A stretch of DNA of 64,000 bases, taken from positions 62,001-126,000 of the forward strand of contig NZ_WMBA01000010.1 of the NCBI RefSeq assembly GCF_009707865.1. The letters are read 5' to 3'. The notes below the pieces were generated by a model. The model had not been told where the DNA came from. It saw nothing but the letters and a program-made list of their open reading frames with translations, and ran no database searches. This document shows positions 38,757 to 48,144 of this stretch, piece by piece (within the stretch, counting starts at the first letter, position 1; each line of letters opens with the position of its first letter). A program made the position numbers and the translations under genes. This DNA is from Amycolatopsis pithecellobii. GTDB taxonomy: Bacteria > Actinomycetota > Actinomycetes > Mycobacteriales > Pseudonocardiaceae.

Positions 38757-39815
38757 ATGGTTCCCGAGCGAGACAACGCCCTGCTCCCGCTGAAACGCGA
38801 CTACAACCAGGCGTGGCACGGTTTCGACCGTGGCCAGGTGCTGCAGTACCTGGATCATGTCGAGATGAATTTCCGCCGTCTGATGGCCGATCGTGACGCG
38901 GCCATGGCGCAGGCGAGCACGATGTCCCGGGAACTGGAGAACGCCCGCGCCGAGATCCAGCGGTTGCGCACGCGGGTCGAGGAGTTGAAGCGGCCGCCGG
39001 AGCGGCTCGAGGATCTTGACGAGCGGATGCAGCGCACGGTGGACCTCGCGAACGCGCGTGCGGAGGAGATCGTGTCCCGGGCGCAGGTCGCGGCGGAGGA
39101 GCACTGGGCGTCGAGCACCGATGTGTCCAGCAAGCTGCGTGAGCGGTACCAGAAGCTGATCGACCAGCTCGAGACCACCGCGCAGGCGCTCGACACCGAG
39201 CACAAGAACGCGCTGGAGACGACGAAGGCCGAGGTCCGCAAGCTGACCACGGAGGCGGCGCACCGGCGGGCCGCGCTGGACATCGAGGCGGAGCGCAAAC
39301 GGCGCACCATCGAGCACGAGTTCGAGGCGTCGATGACCGCGCAGCGAGCCGCGCTCGAGAAGCACATCGCCGACCAGCAGACGGCGAGCAAGAACCAAGC
39401 CGAGCGCCGGCTCGCGGAGGCGACGGCGGAGGCGAAGCGACTGGTCGACGAGGCGACAGCGCGGGCGAAGCGGCTCGTCGCGGAGGCGACGGCGGATGCC
39501 GAGCGCCGCGAGGACGAGGCGAACCGGAAGGTGCAGCAGCTCAACTCGCTGAGCGAACAGGCACTCTCGCGGTTGCGCAAGGCCAACGACGTGCTGGCGG
39601 GCAGCCAGGCTTCGCTGACGCCGCTGCGCAAGGAGTCGGTGGTGGACATGAGCCGCCCCGCACCGGTGGACGCGCCGACGAACCCCGCGCAGGAAAAGCC
39701 GCTGGCGACGTTCGCCGCACCGACGAAGGTCGTGAAGCCGGTGGAGAAAAAGGAAGCCACGCCGACGAAACCGGCGCAGGAGCCCGTGCAGCCGGCATCG
39801 CTCAAGAACAAGTAG
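38757..39815 (+). CDS. DivIVA-domain coiled-coil protein
   Basis: 352 aa. The N-terminal segment LPLKRDYNQAWHGFDRGQVLQYLDHVE resembles the DivIVA/Wag31 membrane-binding start. A very long Ala/Glu/Arg coiled coil follows to about residue 290, including heptad-like repeats EATAEAKRLVDEATARAKRLV. The tail is Pro/Lys/Thr-rich and ends SLKNK. Likely a cytoskeletal or polar-growth scaffold. Start at ATG 38757; a GTG at 38733 is an in-frame alternative. Confidence 0.82.
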   Translation: MVPERDNALLPLKRDYNQAWHGFDRGQVLQYLDHVEMNFRRLMADRDAAMAQASTMSRELENARAEIQRLRTRVEELKRPPERLEDLDERMQRTVDLANARAEEIVSRAQVAAEEHWASSTDVSSKLRERYQKLIDQLETTAQALDTEHKNALETTKAEVRKLTTEAAHRRAALDIEAERKRRTIEHEFEASMTAQRAALEKHIADQQTASKNQAERRLAEATAEAKRLVDEATARAKRLVAEATADAERREDEANRKVQQLNSLSEQALSRLRKANDVLAGSQASLTPLRKESVVDMSRPAPVDAPTNPAQEKPLATFAAPTKVVKPVEKKEATPTKPAQEPVQPASLKNK

Positions 39816-39920
39816 CGGTTCGCCGGCCGTAGCGCGGTGAGTGGTTCGACCATTGGGTCGGGGTGATGGCGTGGGCGCACGTTCCCTGCAGGGCGGCGAC
39901 CTGCCGGGAACGCCGCGCGC

Positions 39921-41231
39921 CTAACCCGGTAACCGGGGCCAGGGGTTGTGCGCCTCCAGCTGGGCCGCCAGTGCCAAGAGCCGGGCCTCCCCCTGGGGGC
40001 CGGCCACCAGCTGTACCCCGATCGGCAGGTCGTGACCGTGCCGCGCGGCGGGGACGGAGATCGCCGGGTAGCCGGCCAGGTTCCACAGGCCCGCGAAGCC
40101 GGCCAGCCGGATCGACGGGATGGCGTTCGCGAGGCAGGAGCGTTCGTGCCACCGGGCGGCTTTCGGCGGGAGCGTGGCGAGTGCCGGCGTCACCAGGATG
40201 TCGTAGCGCCCGAAAAACTCCGCCGCCCTGGCCAGCCAACGGTTTTTCGTGCCTGGCCGGATCAACCGCGCCTTACGCAGGGTGTCACCGATTCGCACGT
40301 GCGTCCGCGTCCGCGGCTGCAACAGCGTCTTGTCCAGACCATCCGCGTGCTCCGCCGGGCCCGCGAACCAGCGGCCCAATATCCCCAGCGCCGGCTCGAT
40401 TCCGTACCGCGGCGTCGCACGCTCGACCGCGTGGCCCGCAGCGGTCAGCACATCCGCGACGCGATCAACGGCGTCCCGCAACGGTTTCGGCACCGGCGCA
40501 CGGGTCAACGGCACCTCGCTCGACACCGCGACCCGCAGCCTGCCCGGCCCGCCGACCCGCGCGAGGTCTGGACGACCGGCCAGCACCCCGAGCAACAGCG
40601 CTGCATCGGCGACGGTCGTGGCGAGGCTGCCGTGCGTCGACATGCCGTACCAGCCCCCTTCGCCGAGCAGGTCCGCGCCCGGCTTGATACCGACCAGCCC
40701 GCACATCGCCGCGGGCAGCCGGATCGAGCCGAGCCCGTCGGTGCCGTGCGCGACCGGCACCAGCCCCGCGGCCACAGCGGCGGCGCTACCACCGGACGAC
40801 CCGCCGGCGGTGTACGCGGGCTGCCACGGGTTGCGCGCGATCCCGTCCGGCGAATCGGTCATCGGCCAGCAGCACAGCTCGGGCACCCTGGTGATGCCGA
40901 CGATCACGGCACCCGCCGCACGTAGCCGCCGCACCACCAATGAGTCCTCTGTGGACAGTTCGGTCGTGGTGGCCGCCGAACCCGAGGACGCGTACTCCCC
41001 GGTGATCTCGGTGACATCCTTGACGGCGACCGGGACTCCGGCCAGTGGCAACCGCGCCAGATCAGACCGTCGCGCCAGCTCCCGCGCCTCGGCGACGGCC
41101 TCCGGCCGCACCTTCCGGAACGCGCCCACGACGCGGTCGGCCGCCTCGATGCCGTCGAGTACCCGCTCGGTCAGCCGGACCGGGTCGAGTTCGCCCGCCC
41201 GGACCGCTTCGGCCAGCCGCGTCGCTTCCAT
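39921..41231 (-). CDS. Amidase (amidase-signature family)
   Basis: 436 aa. The Ser-cisSer-Lys triad is readable: K71 in VAVKDVTE, S145/S146 in GGSSGGSAAA, and nucleophile S169 in GTDGLGSIRLPA. The usual DxGGS reads DGLGS here. The family hydrolyses amides or acts in GatA-like transamidation; the lack of gatB/C neighbours points to a catabolic amidase. It is 3 bases after an MFS transporter stop, so uptake and hydrolysis of one amide are probably linked. Confidence 0.9.
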   Translation of the reverse strand: MEATRLAEAVRAGELDPVRLTERVLDGIEAADRVVGAFRKVRPEAVAEARELARRSDLARLPLAGVPVAVKDVTEITGEYASSGSAATTTELSTEDSLVVRRLRAAGAVIVGITRVPELCCWPMTDSPDGIARNPWQPAYTAGGSSGGSAAAVAAGLVPVAHGTDGLGSIRLPAAMCGLVGIKPGADLLGEGGWYGMSTHGSLATTVADAALLLGVLAGRPDLARVGGPGRLRVAVSSEVPLTRAPVPKPLRDAVDRVADVLTAAGHAVERATPRYGIEPALGILGRWFAGPAEHADGLDKTLLQPRTRTHVRIGDTLRKARLIRPGTKNRWLARAAEFFGRYDILVTPALATLPPKAARWHERSCLANAIPSIRLAGFAGLWNLAGYPAISVPAARHGHDLPIGVQLVAGPQGEARLLALAAQLEAHNPWPRLPG

Positions 41232-41234
41232 GCC

Positions 41235-42518
41235 TCAACTTTCGGTCGTGACCGGGGCCGACGCAACCTGCGAAGACCCGAAGCTGATGCCCTTCGCCTC
41301 CTTGCCGACCAGCGTCAGCACGGTGACCACGAGCAGCACCGGGATGATCGTCACGGTCAGCGCGAACGGGTAACCGTGGCTTTCCGCGAGGCCTTCCTGG
41401 ATCGGCAGGTTGAACGCGGCAAGGCAGTTCCCCAGCTGGTAGGTCACGCCGGGGTAGAAACCGCGGATCGCGTCCGGCGACATCTCGGTCAGGTGCGCCG
41501 GGATCACGCCCCACGCACCCTGCACGACGACCTGCATCAGGAACGAACCGAGGCACAGCAGCGCCGCGGTCTGCGACAGCGCGAACAACGGCACGATCGG
41601 CAATCCCAGCACCGCACAGAACGCGATCGTGTAGCGACGGCCGAAACGTTCCGACAGCGAGCCGAAAACCAGGCCACCGGTGATCGCTCCGACGTTGTAG
41701 ACCACCGCGATCCAGGTCGCCGTCGTCGTGGAAAGGCCTGCCCCACCAGAGGTGTGTGAGGACAGGAAGGTCGGGTAGACGTCCTGCGTGCCGTGGCTCA
41801 TCCAGTTGAACGCGGTCATCAGCAGCACGAGATAGATGAACCGGCGGATGATCTTCGGGTCGAGCAGAATGTCCTTTATGGACGTACGGGTCACGCGCAG
41901 CCTTTCCCGCGCGCTCTCCCACACCTCGGATTCCTTGACGCGAGCGCGGATGATGAGACTGATCAGCGCCGGGACGATGCTCAACGCGAACAGCCACCGC
42001 CAGGAAAGACCCGCCCAGTGGAGAATGACCAGCGACGCGAGCGAGGCCAGCAAATAGCCGAAGGAATAGCCTTCTTGCAACAGTCCGGAGAAGAACCCGC
42101 GCCGTTTCACCGGAATCTTCTCCATTGCGAGCGCGGCGCCGAGTCCCCATTCGCCACCCATCCCGATGCCGTACAACAGCCGCAGAATGAGCAAGACCGT
42201 GAAGTTCGGCGCGAACGCGCACAGGAAACCGACGATCGAATAGAAAATGACGTCCACCATCAGCGGAATCCGGCGGCCGACCCGGTCGGCCCACAGCCCG
42301 AACAGCAAGGCCCCGACCGGTCGCATGATGAGGGTCGCGGTCGTGATGAACACGACGTCGGCCTTCTGCATCCCGAAGCTCTTGGCGATATCGGCGTAGA
42401 CGAACACGACGATGAAGTAGTCGAACGCGTCCATCGTCCAGCCCAGCACCGCGGCAAGGAAGGAGTTCCGCTGATCGGAGGTGAGGCGCTGACGCGCGCC
42501 CGCTGACGACTGTGCCAT
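41235..42518 (-). CDS. MFS transporter, carboxylate/sugar-acid porter type
   Basis: 427 aa with 12 predicted membrane helices. TM1 contains [20 protein letters not shown], and the loop 2-3 signature [14 protein letters not shown] is present; these features fit metabolite:H+ symporters. It directly precedes the amidase gene with a 3-base gap. The ATG at 42518 begins [17 protein letters not shown]; the frame upstream is not conserved. Substrate unknown, possibly the amidase substrate. Confidence 0.88.
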   Translation of the reverse strand: MAQSSAGARQRLTSDQRNSFLAAVLGWTMDAFDYFIVVFVYADIAKSFGMQKADVVFITTATLIMRPVGALLFGLWADRVGRRIPLMVDVIFYSIVGFLCAFAPNFTVLLILRLLYGIGMGGEWGLGAALAMEKIPVKRRGFFSGLLQEGYSFGYLLASLASLVILHWAGLSWRWLFALSIVPALISLIIRARVKESEVWESARERLRVTRTSIKDILLDPKIIRRFIYLVLLMTAFNWMSHGTQDVYPTFLSSHTSGGAGLSTTTATWIAVVYNVGAITGGLVFGSLSERFGRRYTIAFCAVLGLPIVPLFALSQTAALLCLGSFLMQVVVQGAWGVIPAHLTEMSPDAIRGFYPGVTYQLGNCLAAFNLPIQEGLAESHGYPFALTVTIIPVLLVVTVLTLVGKEAKGISFGSSQVASAPVTTES

Positions 42519-42547
42519 GGGCCGCACCCTATTTGGGTGATCACCAA

Positions 42548-43624
42548 CTAACCAGCCGCCGTTGGCGGGGATTTTCGCGTATTCCGGACAAAAGGCGGAA
42601 AGCACCCGAACTCGGCGCGCACGCCGAGCAGGCGTACCGGGCGGCTGTCCTCGAACCGGCCGAGCACGGCCAACGCCGCTGCCCGCAGGACATCCGCATC
42701 GCTCGTCGGCGCTTCCAGCGTCAGACTTCGGGTCTGCGTCAGGAAGGGCGCGAACCGGATCTTCACCGCGACACGCGCCGCCGGCCGCCCTTCGGCGACG
42801 ACGTCGTCCGCGACCCGGCGCGCCAGGTCGGCGACCTCAGCGGCGATCCGAGCGGGATCGGTCAGGTTCTGCTGGAAGGTCACCTCGCGGCTGCGGGAAC
42901 GCGGCACGTAGGGCGTCGCGCTGACCTCGCGGTCACCGACGCCGCGCGCGAGCAGCCGGTACCACGGCCCCATCGTCGGCCCGAACCGCGCGGCCAGCAC
43001 GTCCCGGTCGGCAACGGCGAGCTCGCCGACGGTCTCGATGCCCAGTTCGGCCAGCTTTTTCCGGGTCCGGTGGCCGACGCCTTGCAACGCCTCGGTGGGA
43101 CGGCTGTCCATCACCTTGGACCAGTTGTCCTGAGTCAGCCGGTACACGCCCGCCGGCTTGGCGAACCCGGTCGCGGTCTTCGCGCGCAACCGGTTGTCGC
43201 CGATGCCGACCGAACACGACATGCCGGTGTCCTCGGCGACCGCACGCCGGATTTCGGCGGCCAGCGCCTCGGGATCATCCGTGCTCGCGCCGACGAAGGC
43301 TTCGTCCCAGCCGAGCACCTCGACCACGACGGGGAACCGGCGCACGGTCGCCATGACCCGCTCGGACACCTCTTCGTAAGCCGGTTTGTCGACCGGCAGG
43401 AACACCGCATCGGGGCAGCGCTTGGCCGCGGTGCGTAATGGCAGCCCGGATTGGACACCGAATTCGCGTGCTTCGTACGACGCTGTCGCCACAACTCCCC
43501 GCTGGGTCGGATCTCCGGCGCCGCCGACGATCACCGGGCGTCCGCGCAGCTCCGGGTGCCTCGCCACCTCGACAGCCGCGATGAACTGGTCGATGTCGAC
43601 GTGCAGGATCCAGTCCCCGGGCAC
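42548..43624 (-). CDS. dinB: Y-family DNA polymerase IV (DinB)
   Basis: About 358 aa from GTG 43624; the frame extends to GTG 43690. Translesion polymerase with the catalytic Asp pair in [14 protein letters not shown] and the acidic block EVLGWDEAF, where many DinBs have a Ser-x-Asp-Glu. [25 protein letters not shown] and a helix-hairpin-helix ([23 protein letters not shown]) follow. GWDEAF and overall likeness fit the mycobacterial DinB (Rv3056) group. No obvious C-terminal beta-clamp motif (QLxLF type) is seen. Confidence 0.9.
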   Translation of the reverse strand: MPGDWILHVDIDQFIAAVEVARHPELRGRPVIVGGAGDPTQRGVVATASYEAREFGVQSGLPLRTAAKRCPDAVFLPVDKPAYEEVSERVMATVRRFPVVVEVLGWDEAFVGASTDDPEALAAEIRRAVAEDTGMSCSVGIGDNRLRAKTATGFAKPAGVYRLTQDNWSKVMDSRPTEALQGVGHRTRKKLAELGIETVGELAVADRDVLAARFGPTMGPWYRLLARGVGDREVSATPYVPRSRSREVTFQQNLTDPARIAAEVADLARRVADDVVAEGRPAARVAVKIRFAPFLTQTRSLTLEAPTSDADVLRAAALAVLGRFEDSRPVRLLGVRAEFGCFPPFVRNTRKSPPTAAG

Positions 43625-43754
43625 GCGCCCAGTATGCGCGTGGGCCTGGATTTCCGCCCGGAAACTCTTGCCCGCGGGGACGCGGACCACGATAGGGTGA
43701 CGCGGCCAGCTAAGCTGCGGTCACCCAGACGAAGGACGAGGAGGGCAACGCTCC

Positions 43755-44444
43755 GTGACGACAGCGACCCACAGTCTCGACGCCACGTCCGGGGCGACCA
43801 CCGTCGCCGAATTGCTGGCCCGCAACGGTGCCCGCACCGGCCAGGTCCCGCACCGCCGCGCACGTCCCGGCGGGCTCGAAGGCACCCTCCCGGCGTTCCC
43901 GCCGGTTGACGAGACCGCCACCCAGTACCGCTACGACCAGACCACGGTCGCCGCACTGCTCGAAGCCGAGCCGCGTGCCGAGAAGAACCGCCCGGCGCGG
44001 GCCGGTCTCAAGATTGCCGGGCTCGCGTTCGCGGGTGCCGTGCTGGCGGGTGGCTGGGCACTGACGAACGCGCAGCCGCCGGGTTCCGATGGCGGCGACC
44101 GGGCCGCCGGTCCGGTGCCGAGCAACAACACCCCCGAGTCCGGCCGGCTACTGGCATCGGCTCCGGTGGGGGCGCAGGTCGTGACGCTTGCCTCCGCCGC
44201 GCCGGCGAGCACGGCGGCAATCCCGGCGACCGCCCCGGCGAAGCAGCCGGACCAGGGCAGGTTCACGGGCAAACTGCCGAGCACGGCGAAGCCCGCACCG
44301 GCGAAGCCGACGGCAGCGGCGCCGCCGCGGGTCGCCCCGCCGAAACTGCCGGCGGGCACGTATGTGTGGCCGGTCAACCCGGGCGGTTACCAGAACCCGT
44401 ACCAGAACTGGCCACGCGGCGGCGGCCGCCACTGGCACCGCTGA
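43755..44444 (+). CDS. Proline/alanine-rich single-pass membrane protein
   Basis: 229 aa from GTG 43755. The cytosolic start has a VAELLARNGARTGQVPHRRARPGG segment seen in several actinobacterial membrane proteins. One helix (LKIAGLAFAGAVLAGGWALTNA) follows at about 95-116. The Ala/Pro/Lys-rich extracytoplasmic tail ends in VNPGGYQNPYQNWPRGGGRHWHR. Divergent from dinB. Function unknown; a wall-spanning or surface role is possible. Confidence 0.7.
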   Translation: MTTATHSLDATSGATTVAELLARNGARTGQVPHRRARPGGLEGTLPAFPPVDETATQYRYDQTTVAALLEAEPRAEKNRPARAGLKIAGLAFAGAVLAGGWALTNAQPPGSDGGDRAAGPVPSNNTPESGRLLASAPVGAQVVTLASAAPASTAAIPATAPAKQPDQGRFTGKLPSTAKPAPAKPTAAAPPRVAPPKLPAGTYVWPVNPGGYQNPYQNWPRGGGRHWHR

Positions 44445-44492
44445 CGCAATTCCCGGAATTGCCGCGGAAATCGTCGGTGGCGCGGCTCTTCG

Positions 44493-45134
44493 CTAGATCT
44501 TGCGGAGAATCAGGTGGCCGCGCTGAAAGCGTTCACCCTCCAGCGGCCGGCGTAGCATCCGGCCGACTTCGGCGAATCCGGCGGCCCGTGCCACCTCCAT
44601 CAAGCCGTCGATCGGCCAGCGATAAGCCGTGGTGACCCGGTGGTCGTACGGCGCCACCGGGCCACCTTCCGATTCGAAGAACGCGAGCAGCAGGTATCCG
44701 CCCAGCGCGAGTACCCGGTGGAATTCCGCCAAATATCCGGGGACTTCGGCGGGTGGGGCATGGATGATCGAGTACCACGAGACGATCCCGCCAAGTGTAT
44801 TGTCCGCCGTGTCCAATGCAGCGATCGAGCCGAGGGAAAACTCGATATCCGGATAACGGCTGCGCGCGTGCTCGATGAATCGTGTCGAAAGGTCGACGCC
44901 GAATACGTCGATTCCCAGATCCCGCAAGTGGCGTGCGATGTATCCCGGTCCGCAGCCCAGATCGCCTACGAGGCCGGACCCGTCTTGCCGCACCAGTCCC
45001 GCGAAAGCGGCGAGCACCGAATGATCGAACGGAAGCGAAGCGAGCCCGTCCCCGATGAACTCGATGTATTCGGGCGCGATGTCGTCATATGCCTTGACTG
45101 TGGCGCTCAGCGACGCTTCGTTCGTATCGACCAC
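44493..45134 (-). CDS. Class I SAM-dependent methyltransferase
   Basis: 213 aa. Motif I reads LVGDLGCGPGYIARHL, followed by the acidic SAM-ribose contact in VFGVDLSTRFIEHAR and the post-II hydrophobic strand GYLLLAFFE. The start is GTG 45134 (VVDTNEASLSATVKAYDDIAPEY). It lies 7 bases after the DapA-family gene, at the end of a leftward operon with it and an SDR. The substrate is unknown. Confidence 0.85.
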   Translation of the reverse strand: MVDTNEASLSATVKAYDDIAPEYIEFIGDGLASLPFDHSVLAAFAGLVRQDGSGLVGDLGCGPGYIARHLRDLGIDVFGVDLSTRFIEHARSRYPDIEFSLGSIAALDTADNTLGGIVSWYSIIHAPPAEVPGYLAEFHRVLALGGYLLLAFFESEGGPVAPYDHRVTTAYRWPIDGLMEVARAAGFAEVGRMLRRPLEGERFQRGHLILRKI

Positions 45135-45141
45135 CGCGGCA

Positions 45142-46071
45142 TCATAACCGTGCCCGTGAATCGCGCCGGGCAAGGCGTGCCAGCAACAGGTCCACGTCGT
45201 CACGTTCGACCGCGCTCAGCGAACGGCCCGGCTTCCGTTGGGTGTCACTGGCAAGAAGACCCCGCCGCCGCAAGACGTGCTTGCGGACCGCCAGCCCGAC
45301 CCCCGGTTGCTGCTCATAGCGGATCAACGGCAGATGCGCGTCGAAGATATCGTGCAATTCCTCCGTCCGCTTTTCCCCGGCCAGGCGAACGACGTCCAGC
45401 AGAAGTTCGGGAAAACAATATCCGGTCATCGCACCGTCCGCTCCCCTGCGCATTTCGAAATCAAGGAACAGGCCGCCGTTTCCGCACAGAATCGCCAGTC
45501 GCGGGAGCTCGCCCTTTTCCTCCGCCGCCCGCAGCGCCCCGATCTTCTCCAGGCCCGGCCAGTCCTCGTGCTTGAGCATCACCACCGAAGGCACCTCGCG
45601 CGCGATCCGGCACAACACCGGTACCGACATCACGACGGAAAACGTCAGCGGATAATCCTGCACCACAATGGGCACGCCGGGACCGAGCGCCGCGGCAGCT
45701 TGCGTGTAATAACCGACAATCTGGTCGTCGGTCCGCAAATTCGCGGGTGGCGCGATCATCACCCCCGATGCGCCCAGGGACATGACTTCTTCGGTCAGCG
45801 TCCGCATCGCGCCGAAACCCGGTGCGGACACGCCGACGACCACCGGCAGCCGGGTCCGGTCGAGAACAACGCGCACGATTTCCACCGACTCGGCGTGCGT
45901 CAGCTTCGGCGCTTCGCCCAACTGCCCCAGCACCGTGAGCCCGTCCACCCCGGCGGCCTCGTAGAAGTCGACGAGACGGCGCAGCGAATCCAGATCCACC
46001 TCGCCGCCGGAATGAAAGGGCGTCGGCATGATCGTGTACACACCATGGCTGGTCCTGTCGATCAACGTCAC
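45142..46071 (-). CDS. DapA/NAL-family aldolase or dehydratase
   Basis: 309-aa TIM-barrel lyase of the dihydrodipicolinate synthase family. The general-acid tyrosine is in VQDYPLTF near residue 139 and the Schiff-base lysine in MLKHEDWPG near 167. The GVDGLTVLGQLGEAPKLTHAE segment replaces the GTTGE loop of true DapA, so a different 2-oxo acid or aldehyde substrate is likely. The upstream SDR gene and downstream methyltransferase flank it closely. In this catabolic cluster it is a candidate retro-aldolase or dehydratase. Confidence 0.85.
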   Translation of the reverse strand: MTLIDRTSHGVYTIMPTPFHSGGEVDLDSLRRLVDFYEAAGVDGLTVLGQLGEAPKLTHAESVEIVRVVLDRTRLPVVVGVSAPGFGAMRTLTEEVMSLGASGVMIAPPANLRTDDQIVGYYTQAAAALGPGVPIVVQDYPLTFSVVMSVPVLCRIAREVPSVVMLKHEDWPGLEKIGALRAAEEKGELPRLAILCGNGGLFLDFEMRRGADGAMTGYCFPELLLDVVRLAGEKRTEELHDIFDAHLPLIRYEQQPGVGLAVRKHVLRRRGLLASDTQRKPGRSLSAVERDDVDLLLARLARRDSRARL

Positions 46072-46076
46072 TCCAC

Positions 46077-46862
46077 TCAGATACTGGGAATCAGGCCGCC
46101 GTCGACCCGCACGAGGGTGCCGGTGACGTAGGAAGCCGGTGCGCTCGCGAGAAAAGTCACGACCGCGGCATATTCCGCGGGGTCGCCATACCGGCCGAGC
46201 GGGATCGACGCCGTGCTTTCGTCGGCGACCTGGTCCACAGCCTTGCCTTCGCGCGCCGCCTTGCTCTCGTCGAGTGCCCGGATCCGGTTGGTGCCGATCC
46301 GTCCCGGCACGACGATGTTCGTGGTGACGCCGTCCCGGCCGACCTCGCGGGCCAGCGTCTTCGACCAGCCCACCAACGCGGCCCGCAGGGAATTGGACAG
46401 ACCAAGGTTCGGAATCGGTGCCACCACACCGGAACTCGTGCTGGTCACCACTCGCCCCCAGCCGCGGTCACGCATTCCCGGGACCACCCGGTCCGCGATC
46501 GAGATCACCGAAAGCACCATGGACCGGAAATGCTCGGTCCACGCGGTCGGGGAATTGCCGAGCGCCGCGGTCGGCGGCGGGCCACCGGTGTTGTTCACCA
46601 GGATGTCCACCGGCCCGAGTTCATCCTCGATCCGCCCGATGTTCGGCTCGATCGTGGAAAGGTCACCCAGGTCCCATTCCAGCGCGAGGACACGCCCACC
46701 CTTGCCACGAATCACCTCGGCCGTGGCCTCCGCCGCCTCCGCCCGCACGTCGGCGACCGCCAGGACGGCGCCCTCCCCGGCGAGCCGGACGGCGGCCGCA
46801 CCACCAAGCCCGCCACCGGCGCCGTGCACCAGCGCGACCCGTTCCGCGATACCCAGATCCAT
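46077..46862 (-). CDS. Atypical SDR-family protein lacking the YxxxK catalytic pair
   Basis: 261 aa. The cofactor motif is changed to VALVHGAGGGLGGAAA, and NNTGG replaces NNAG. After the STSSG block, where classical SDRs have YxxxK, the sequence is GLSNSLRAALVGW, so Tyr and Lys appear replaced by Ser and Arg. Some SDR subgroups share this form and their catalysis is unclear. The ATG at 46862 has AAGGAG 6 bases upstream. It is divergent from a zinc alcohol dehydrogenase, with a LysR-type palindrome between them, and starts an operon with the DapA-type and methyltransferase genes. Confidence 0.85.
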   Translation of the reverse strand: MDLGIAERVALVHGAGGGLGGAAAVRLAGEGAVLAVADVRAEAAEATAEVIRGKGGRVLALEWDLGDLSTIEPNIGRIEDELGPVDILVNNTGGPPPTAALGNSPTAWTEHFRSMVLSVISIADRVVPGMRDRGWGRVVTSTSSGVVAPIPNLGLSNSLRAALVGWSKTLAREVGRDGVTTNIVVPGRIGTNRIRALDESKAAREGKAVDQVADESTASIPLGRYGDPAEYAAVVTFLASAPASYVTGTLVRVDGGLIPSI

Positions 46863-46939
46863 CGAACTCCTTCCGCTTTCCCGTTCCACCAAAGCGCTTC
46901 GTAGGTTCGGGGCGCAAATATCAAACTCTCGCCGCGGCC

Positions 46940-46954
46940 ATAGGAAACGGCTAT
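46940..46954. promoter_or_regulatory. LysR-type binding palindrome (ATAG-N7-CTAT), site 1
   Basis: ATAGGAAACGGCTAT lies between the divergent SDR (46862) and alcohol dehydrogenase (47041) genes. It has the same ATAG-N7-CTAT form as the site upstream of the cluster's LysR gene at 50205-50219, and fits the T-N11-A LysR box. It probably lets one LysR protein control both promoters. Confidence 0.6.
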
Positions 46955-47040
46955 CGAGCCCCGGGGCGAATCGTCTTGGACACCACGGAAACACCGCACG
47001 CAAACTGGTGCGAACCGCAAACCGAAAGTGAGGACCGCCG

Positions 47041-48132
47041 ATGGCCGCGATCCCGGGCGTGATGCGGGCGGCCGTGCTGGCCGACCCCGGCCGGATCAGC
47101 GTACGTGAACTGCCCGTCCCGGAACCGGGACCCGAGGACGTGCTGGTGCGGGTGCATCGCGCGTCGTTGTGCGGTACCGACCTCAAGATCCGCAGCCGGG
47201 CGTTCTTCCCGGACGGCGGCCCGCCGCCCGGAACCTTCGTGCCGGGCCACGAATACGCCGGCCGCGTGGTGGCCGTCGGGTCCACAGTGGACGAATTCCG
47301 GATCGGCGACCGGGTGGTCACCGAGGCGCACCGAGGCTGCATGCGTTGTGCCAACTGCCTTTCCGGGTCCTACACGGCCTGCCTGAACAGTGGTCGTCGC
47401 GAAAAAGGGCACCGCACCCAGGGGATGACCGTCAACGGAGGCTTCGCCGACTACGCCCTCAACCACGTCTCGACCCTGCATCGCCTCCCTGATCACCTGA
47501 GCTTCGACGCCGGCGTCGTGCTGACCACGGTGGGCACCGTCATGCACGCCTTCGACGTGCTGGGCAGCCTGTTGGTCGGCGCCCGGGTCGCCATCCTCGG
47601 TCCGGGGCCGATCGGGTTGCTCGCCACGCAGGTCGCGAAGGAGCTCGGCGCGGAGCTGGTCGCGTTGGTGGGCACCAGGGAATCCCGGCTGAAACTCGGT
47701 CGGGCGCTGGGTGCCGGCCTCGCCCTGAACACGCATGACGACGATGCCGTCGCGCTGATCCGCGAAGCCACCGCTGGGGAAGGCGCCGATGTCGTGCTGG
47801 AGTGTTCCGGTGCGGCGCCCGCCGTCGACGAAGCACTGCGCATGACCAGGCGTGGCGGCACGATCGTGCTCGTCGGCTTCTTCGGCGAATCCGTGACCAC
47901 CGACCTCAACCACGCCGTGATGAACGACATCACGCTACGCACCGTGCGCGGTGAGGGCGCCGGTTCCCTCGCGCGTGCCGTCTCGCTGGCCGCCCGAGGA
48001 CGCCTCGACACGGAAATCCTTGTCACGCACCATTTTCCGCTCGAAGAAGTGTCCGAGGCGTTCGACACCTACGCCGAACGGCGCGGGGACGCGATCAAGG
48101 TCATGCTGGATATCACCGACAGCGAAATCTGA
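47041..48132 (+). CDS. Zinc-dependent medium-chain alcohol dehydrogenase
   Basis: 363 aa. Catalytic zinc ligands are C44 (SLCGTD) and H70/E71 (VPGHEYAG). The structural zinc cluster is GCMRCANCLSGSYTAC, about 100-115. The NAD(P)-binding turn is ILGPGPIGLLA. The polyol/threonine dehydrogenase-like branch is likely. GTGAGGACC precedes the ATG. It is followed 12 bases later by the DUF3500 gene, so the two form a unit facing the SDR/DapA operon. Confidence 0.9.
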   Translation: MAAIPGVMRAAVLADPGRISVRELPVPEPGPEDVLVRVHRASLCGTDLKIRSRAFFPDGGPPPGTFVPGHEYAGRVVAVGSTVDEFRIGDRVVTEAHRGCMRCANCLSGSYTACLNSGRREKGHRTQGMTVNGGFADYALNHVSTLHRLPDHLSFDAGVVLTTVGTVMHAFDVLGSLLVGARVAILGPGPIGLLATQVAKELGAELVALVGTRESRLKLGRALGAGLALNTHDDDAVALIREATAGEGADVVLECSGAAPAVDEALRMTRRGGTIVLVGFFGESVTTDLNHAVMNDITLRTVRGEGAGSLARAVSLAARGRLDTEILVTHHFPLEEVSEAFDTYAERRGDAIKVMLDITDSEI

Positions 48133-48144
48133 GGTGACCCGAGC

